Positions 42,439 through 64,000 of a stretch of 64,000 nucleotides of DNA are shown one piece after another. The stretch's first letter is position 1. Every line of letters begins with the position of its first letter. A model generated the notes under the pieces. The model saw nothing but the letters and a program-made list of their open reading frames with translations. It was not told where the DNA came from and ran no database searches. A program made the translations under genes and the position numbers. Origin of the DNA: Pseudonocardia sp. DSM 110487 (GTDB lineage: Bacteria > Actinomycetota > Actinomycetes > Mycobacteriales > Pseudonocardiaceae); assembly GCF_019468565.1 (NCBI RefSeq), contig NZ_CP080521.1, positions 4,092,001 through 4,156,000 of the forward strand, given 5' to 3'.

Positions 42439-44142
42439 ATGGAGACGACTGGTTCGCGCGTCCTGATCGGCGGAATCGTCCGCAACCGACGCTGGCTGAC
42501 CCTCGGGTCGGCGATGTACGGAGCCCATCAGATCTGTGAGGCCATGGTCCCCGTGGTGATCGGTGTGATCATCGACCGGGCGGTGGCCACTGGCGACGTC
42601 GCAGCGCTCGTCCTCTGGATCGCGGTGCTCGCCGTCCTGTTCGTCGTGCTGTCGCTCATGTGGCGCTTCGGGGCCCGGTTGCTCACCTACGCCGAGGCGG
42701 GCGAAGGCTGCACGCTGCGCGTGGAGGTTGCCGGGAAGATCCTGCAGCCGCGCGGTATCCGCATCGATCTGCGGTCCGGCGAGTTGCTGACGATCTCGAG
42801 CAGCGACGCCGACAACGCGTCGTACCTGCTGGACTACATCCCCCGGATCGTCGCCTCACTTACGGCCACGACGGTGTGCGCCGTCGCCCTGCTGATGATC
42901 AACGTCCCGCTCGGCCTCGGTGTGGTGCTGGGCACCCCGCTGGTACTGCTGTTCCTCCACTTCAGCGCTCCGCTCATCACCCGCCGGATCCAGCACCAGC
43001 AGGAGACGGCCGGACGGGCCGCGTCCGTAGCCACCGACCTCGTCTCGGGACTGCGTCCGCTGCGCGGGATCGGAGCGGAGGCTGCCGCCACGCAGCGGTA
43101 CCGGGACGTGAGCAGGCGCTCGCTGCGGGCGACCCTGCGCGCGGCACGCACCCAGCGCGGTTTCGAGGGGGCCTCCGCGACCATCAGCAACCTGCTGGCC
43201 GCGGGCATCGCCATCGCCGCGGGCTGGCTGGCCCTCGACGGCGCGATCAGCGTCGGGCAGTTCGTCACGGTGATCGGGCTCGCCCAGTTCCTCATCGAGC
43301 CGCTCGCCCAGCTGACCGTCGTGCCCAGCTGGATCGCGGAGGCCAGGGCGTCGGCCAACCGCGTCGCGATGGTGCTGTCGGCGCCACCGCTCGCGCCGGA
43401 GGGGCAGCGCACGCTCGACGCCCCACCCCACGGCCTCGACATCGTGGACCTGCACCACGGGAGCATCGACGGCCTCGACCTCTCGGTGCGGCCCGGGGAG
43501 CTCGTCGGTGTGGTCGCACCGCAGGCCGCCGATGCGGAGGCGCTGGTCACCGTGCTGTCCGGGCAGCTCGCGCCGGAAGACTACCGCGGCACCATCGCGG
43601 TCGGCGGCACCGATCTGGCCTCTGTGGAGCATCGGGAGGCGCGCGCGGCGCTCCTGGTCGAGCCGCACAACACGGACATCTTCACCGGCACCGTCGGGTC
43701 GAACATCCTCGTGAACGACCCACCTGCCGACGCCGCCTTCCTCGACGGCGTGCTGCGCGCGTCGGCAGCGGACGACGTCGTGGACACCCACAGCGGCGGG
43801 CTCGACACCGCGGTGTCCGAGCGGGGCGCGAGCCTGTCCGGTGGCCAGCGGCAGCGGGTGGCACTGGCCAGGGCGCTGTTCGCCCAGCCCCCGGTGCTGG
43901 TGCTGCACGATCCCACCACCGCGGTCGACTCTGTCACCGAGCACGCGATCGCCCGCGGCCTGGCGGCCCTTCGCCACGGGCCCGAGCACACCTTCACCAC
44001 GGTGCTGGTGACCTGCAGCCCGATCCTGCTCGCCACCGCCGACCGGGTCGTGGTGGTCGACGACGGCCGGGTGCGCGCCACGGGCACCCACGACGAACTG
44101 GTCGAACGCGACGGCGAGTACCGGAAGGCGGTGCTGCGCTGA
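42439..44142 (+). CDS. ABC exporter half-transporter with degenerate ATP-binding motifs
   Basis: 567 residues: a six-helix exporter membrane domain (about 1-315) and a nucleotide-binding domain. The Walker A position reads VGVVAPQAADAEALV, without the Lys and Ser/Thr, and the Walker B end reads LVLHDPTTAVDS, where Pro replaces the catalytic Glu. The signature LSGGQRQR is intact. This is the degenerate partner of a heterodimeric exporter with the next gene (TGATG overlap). It probably exports the siderophore made by the NRPS downstream. The motif loss is clean rather than frameshifted, so the gene is functional. Confidence 0.88.
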   Translation: METTGSRVLIGGIVRNRRWLTLGSAMYGAHQICEAMVPVVIGVIIDRAVATGDVAALVLWIAVLAVLFVVLSLMWRFGARLLTYAEAGEGCTLRVEVAGKILQPRGIRIDLRSGELLTISSSDADNASYLLDYIPRIVASLTATTVCAVALLMINVPLGLGVVLGTPLVLLFLHFSAPLITRRIQHQQETAGRAASVATDLVSGLRPLRGIGAEAAATQRYRDVSRRSLRATLRAARTQRGFEGASATISNLLAAGIAIAAGWLALDGAISVGQFVTVIGLAQFLIEPLAQLTVVPSWIAEARASANRVAMVLSAPPLAPEGQRTLDAPPHGLDIVDLHHGSIDGLDLSVRPGELVGVVAPQAADAEALVTVLSGQLAPEDYRGTIAVGGTDLASVEHREARAALLVEPHNTDIFTGTVGSNILVNDPPADAAFLDGVLRASAADDVVDTHSGGLDTAVSERGASLSGGQRQRVALARALFAQPPVLVLHDPTTAVDSVTEHAIARGLAALRHGPEHTFTTVLVTCSPILLATADRVVVVDDGRVRATGTHDELVERDGEYRKAVLR

Positions 44143-45947
44143 TGAGTTCCGGGCCGACGAGTTCTGAGCCGACGAGTTCTGGGCCGACGAGCTTGCTTCC
44201 CATCGCGGGCGCGCGTGAGTCGTGGTCGTGGCTGTTCGCCGAGCTGCGCAACCACATCGGGCTGACCGCGGGCACGCTGGTGGTCGGGGTCGTCGCGGCG
44301 GCCGCGGCGGTGCTGCCGGCGTACGTCTTCGGCGAGCTCGTCGACCGGGTCCGCGGGCAGGAGCCTGCATCGTCGATCGTGACCATCTCGATCGTCCTGG
44401 TCGTCGCCGCGGTCGTCGGCGGCATCAGCTCGGGCGCGACGACCTACCTCACGAGCAGCCTCGGTGAGAGGGTGCTGGCCACGCTGCGCGAGCGCGTCGT
44501 GCGGCGCGCGCTCACGCTGCCGACCGCCGTGATCGAGAAGGCGGGCAAGGGCGATCTGTTGTCGCGCATCGGCGACGACGTCAACACGATCGGCCGCGCG
44601 GTCACCGACGTGCTGCCGAAGGTCATCTCCTCGCTGCTGATGGTCGTGCTCGGCATCGTCGCGATGACCGGGCTGGACTGGCGGCTCGGGCTCGCCGGGC
44701 TGGCCGCGATCCCGCTGTACGTGCTCGGTCTGCGGTGGTACCTGCCGCGGTCGGCGCCGATGTACGCCGACCAGCGCAAGGCGGTCGCGGCCCGCTCCCA
44801 GGCGTTGATGGAGAGCATGCTCGGCTCCAGGACAGTGCACGCCTACGGCCTGGAACGGCGGCACCTCGCCGAGATCGACGGCGCCGCCGTCCGCGCCCGG
44901 GATCTGTCGATCGGGATCGTCACGCTGTTCACCCGGTTCGTCGGCCGCACCAACCGCGCCGAGTTCGTTGGCCTCTCGGTGATCCTGGTCGTCGGGTTCC
45001 TGCTGGTCCGGGAGGGGATGGTCACCGTCGGTGCGGCGACGGCCGCCGCGTTGCTCTTCCACCGGCTCTTCGATCCGGTCGGCACCGTGCTGCACAGCTT
45101 CGACGAGGTGCAGTCGGCGGGCGCCGGCCTGGCCCGGCTGGTGGGAGTGGTGGGCATCCCCGAGGAGGATCGGGCCGCGCTCAAGGTGGCCCGGCTGCCC
45201 GCGGGCTCCTCGCTCGAGCTGACGGAGATCGAGTTCGGTTACGAGCCCGGCGTTCCGGTGCTCCACGGCGTGAGCCTGCGGCTCGAGGCGGGGGAGCGGG
45301 TCGCACTGGTCGGTTCCACCGGGGCGGGGAAGACCACCCTCGCGGCCATCGCCGCCGGGCTGCTCGTGCCGTCCGGCGGCTCGGTGCGGCTGGGCGGGGT
45401 CCCGTTGCGTGACCTCACCGCCGACCAGGTGCGCGGCCAGGTGGCGATCGTCAGCCAGGAGGTGCACGTGTTCGCCGGGCCGCTGGCCGACGACCTCCGG
45501 CTGGCCCGCCCGGACGCCACGGCCGACGACGTCCGCGCGGCACTGGCGCGCGTCGACGCGCTCGGCTGGGTGGACGCGCTGCCCGAGGGCATCGAGACGC
45601 CCGTGGGTGAGGGTGGCCGCGCCCTCACCGCGGCCCAGGCGCAACAGCTCGCGCTGGCCAGGCTCGTGCTGCGCGATCCAGCGGTCGCGATCCTCGACGA
45701 GGCCACCGCCGAGGCGGGGAGCCTCGGCGCCCGCGGGCTGGAGCAGTCCGCGGCGGCGGCGACGGCCGGCCGCACGACATTGATCGTCGCCCACCGGCTC
45801 ACCCAGGCCGCTGCGGCCGACCGCGTGATCGTGCTCGAACACGGCCGCATCGTGGAGGCCGGCCGTCATTCCGAACTCCTCACGACAGGTGGGCGGTACG
45901 CCCAGCTCTGGGGCGCGTGGCGGTCACGAGCCACGGCCGATCACTAG
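44142..45947 (+). CDS. ABC exporter half-transporter with intact Walker motifs
   Basis: 601 residues: exporter membrane domain (about 20-340) and nucleotide-binding domain with Walker A VGSTGAGKTTLA and Walker B VAILDEATAEAGS intact. The signature motif is replaced by ALTAAQAQQLALA instead of LSGGQ. Together with the preceding subunit this leaves exactly one complete ATP site. The first 15 residues are a repeat (SSGPTSSEPTSSGPTS) coded by 21-base tandem units. It starts on the stop of its partner and ends 38 bases before the NRPS. Probable siderophore exporter. Confidence 0.9.
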   Translation: MSSGPTSSEPTSSGPTSLLPIAGARESWSWLFAELRNHIGLTAGTLVVGVVAAAAAVLPAYVFGELVDRVRGQEPASSIVTISIVLVVAAVVGGISSGATTYLTSSLGERVLATLRERVVRRALTLPTAVIEKAGKGDLLSRIGDDVNTIGRAVTDVLPKVISSLLMVVLGIVAMTGLDWRLGLAGLAAIPLYVLGLRWYLPRSAPMYADQRKAVAARSQALMESMLGSRTVHAYGLERRHLAEIDGAAVRARDLSIGIVTLFTRFVGRTNRAEFVGLSVILVVGFLLVREGMVTVGAATAAALLFHRLFDPVGTVLHSFDEVQSAGAGLARLVGVVGIPEEDRAALKVARLPAGSSLELTEIEFGYEPGVPVLHGVSLRLEAGERVALVGSTGAGKTTLAAIAAGLLVPSGGSVRLGGVPLRDLTADQVRGQVAIVSQEVHVFAGPLADDLRLARPDATADDVRAALARVDALGWVDALPEGIETPVGEGGRALTAAQAQQLALARLVLRDPAVAILDEATAEAGSLGARGLEQSAAAATAGRTTLIVAHRLTQAAAADRVIVLEHGRIVEAGRHSELLTTGGRYAQLWGAWRSRATADH

Positions 45948-45985
45948 CTCGCCGCAAGACCTGGCGAAAGGACTGTGGGACAGGC

Positions 45986-64000
<18,015 letters not shown>

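Overview
The window is high-GC actinobacterial DNA. An EmbC-type arabinosyltransferase, a sugar importer without its own ATPase, and the codon use point to an arabinogalactan-making family such as Pseudonocardiaceae (inference). All calls were made by reading the sequence; no database search was run.

Layout. (1) 1-2309: a ferric-iron ABC importer, with a permease (cut by the left edge) and a binding protein on the minus strand and the ATPase diverging on the plus strand, plus a weak DtxR/IdeR-like box between them. (2) 2306-12391: cell-envelope glycan genes: a polytopic glycosyltransferase-like protein, two GT2 transferases, a Gfo/Idh oxidoreductase, an AlkP-superfamily phosphohydrolase, a flippase-like protein and an EmbC-like arabinosyltransferase. 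(3) 12492-20499: a carbohydrate uptake and catabolism locus. A regulator with a DeoR-type helix-turn-helix and a LacI-type sensor diverges from an operon of 2-hydroxyacid dehydrogenase, DUF2264 protein, lipoprotein binding protein, two permeases and a YesL/DUF624 membrane protein. (4) 20513-22485: a graveyard of gene remnants (LacI, RraA, MFS and alpha/beta-hydrolase pieces) around one lower-GC membrane protein. (5) 22559-28033: an ABC-2 efflux pair whose permease carries an HlyD-like C-terminal half, a TetR regulator with an SDR, and a secreted 5'-nucleotidase-like protein. (6) 28136-38607: a tightly packed six-gene minus-strand operon coding for an M4 metallopeptidase, an S8 subtilase, a NUC-type endonuclease, a trypsin-like protease, a trypsin-NTPase protein and a STAND NTPase. 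The last two carry matching effector-associated (death-fold-like) domains. This looks like a protease/nuclease conflict or suicide system and is the best candidate for something little described. (7) 38608-39973: non-coding DNA with paired hairpin repeats and a long imperfect inverted repeat. (8) 39974-64000: a hydroxamate siderophore cluster under two DtxR/IdeR-type iron boxes. It holds a siderophore-binding lipoprotein, an ornithine N-hydroxylase, a heterodimeric ABC exporter with one dead ATP site, and a giant NRPS that runs off the right edge after 6005 codons.

How the siderophore genes fit together. The hydroxylase supplies N5-hydroxyornithine. The NRPS reads A-T-E / C-A-T-E / C-A-T-E / C-A-T-E / C..., with specificity residues I read as N5-formyl-N5-hydroxyornithine, unknown, N5-hydroxyornithine and threonine. 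The exporter releases the product and the binding protein recaptures its ferric form. The second epimerization domain has lost the conserved glutamate, so not every residue need be D.
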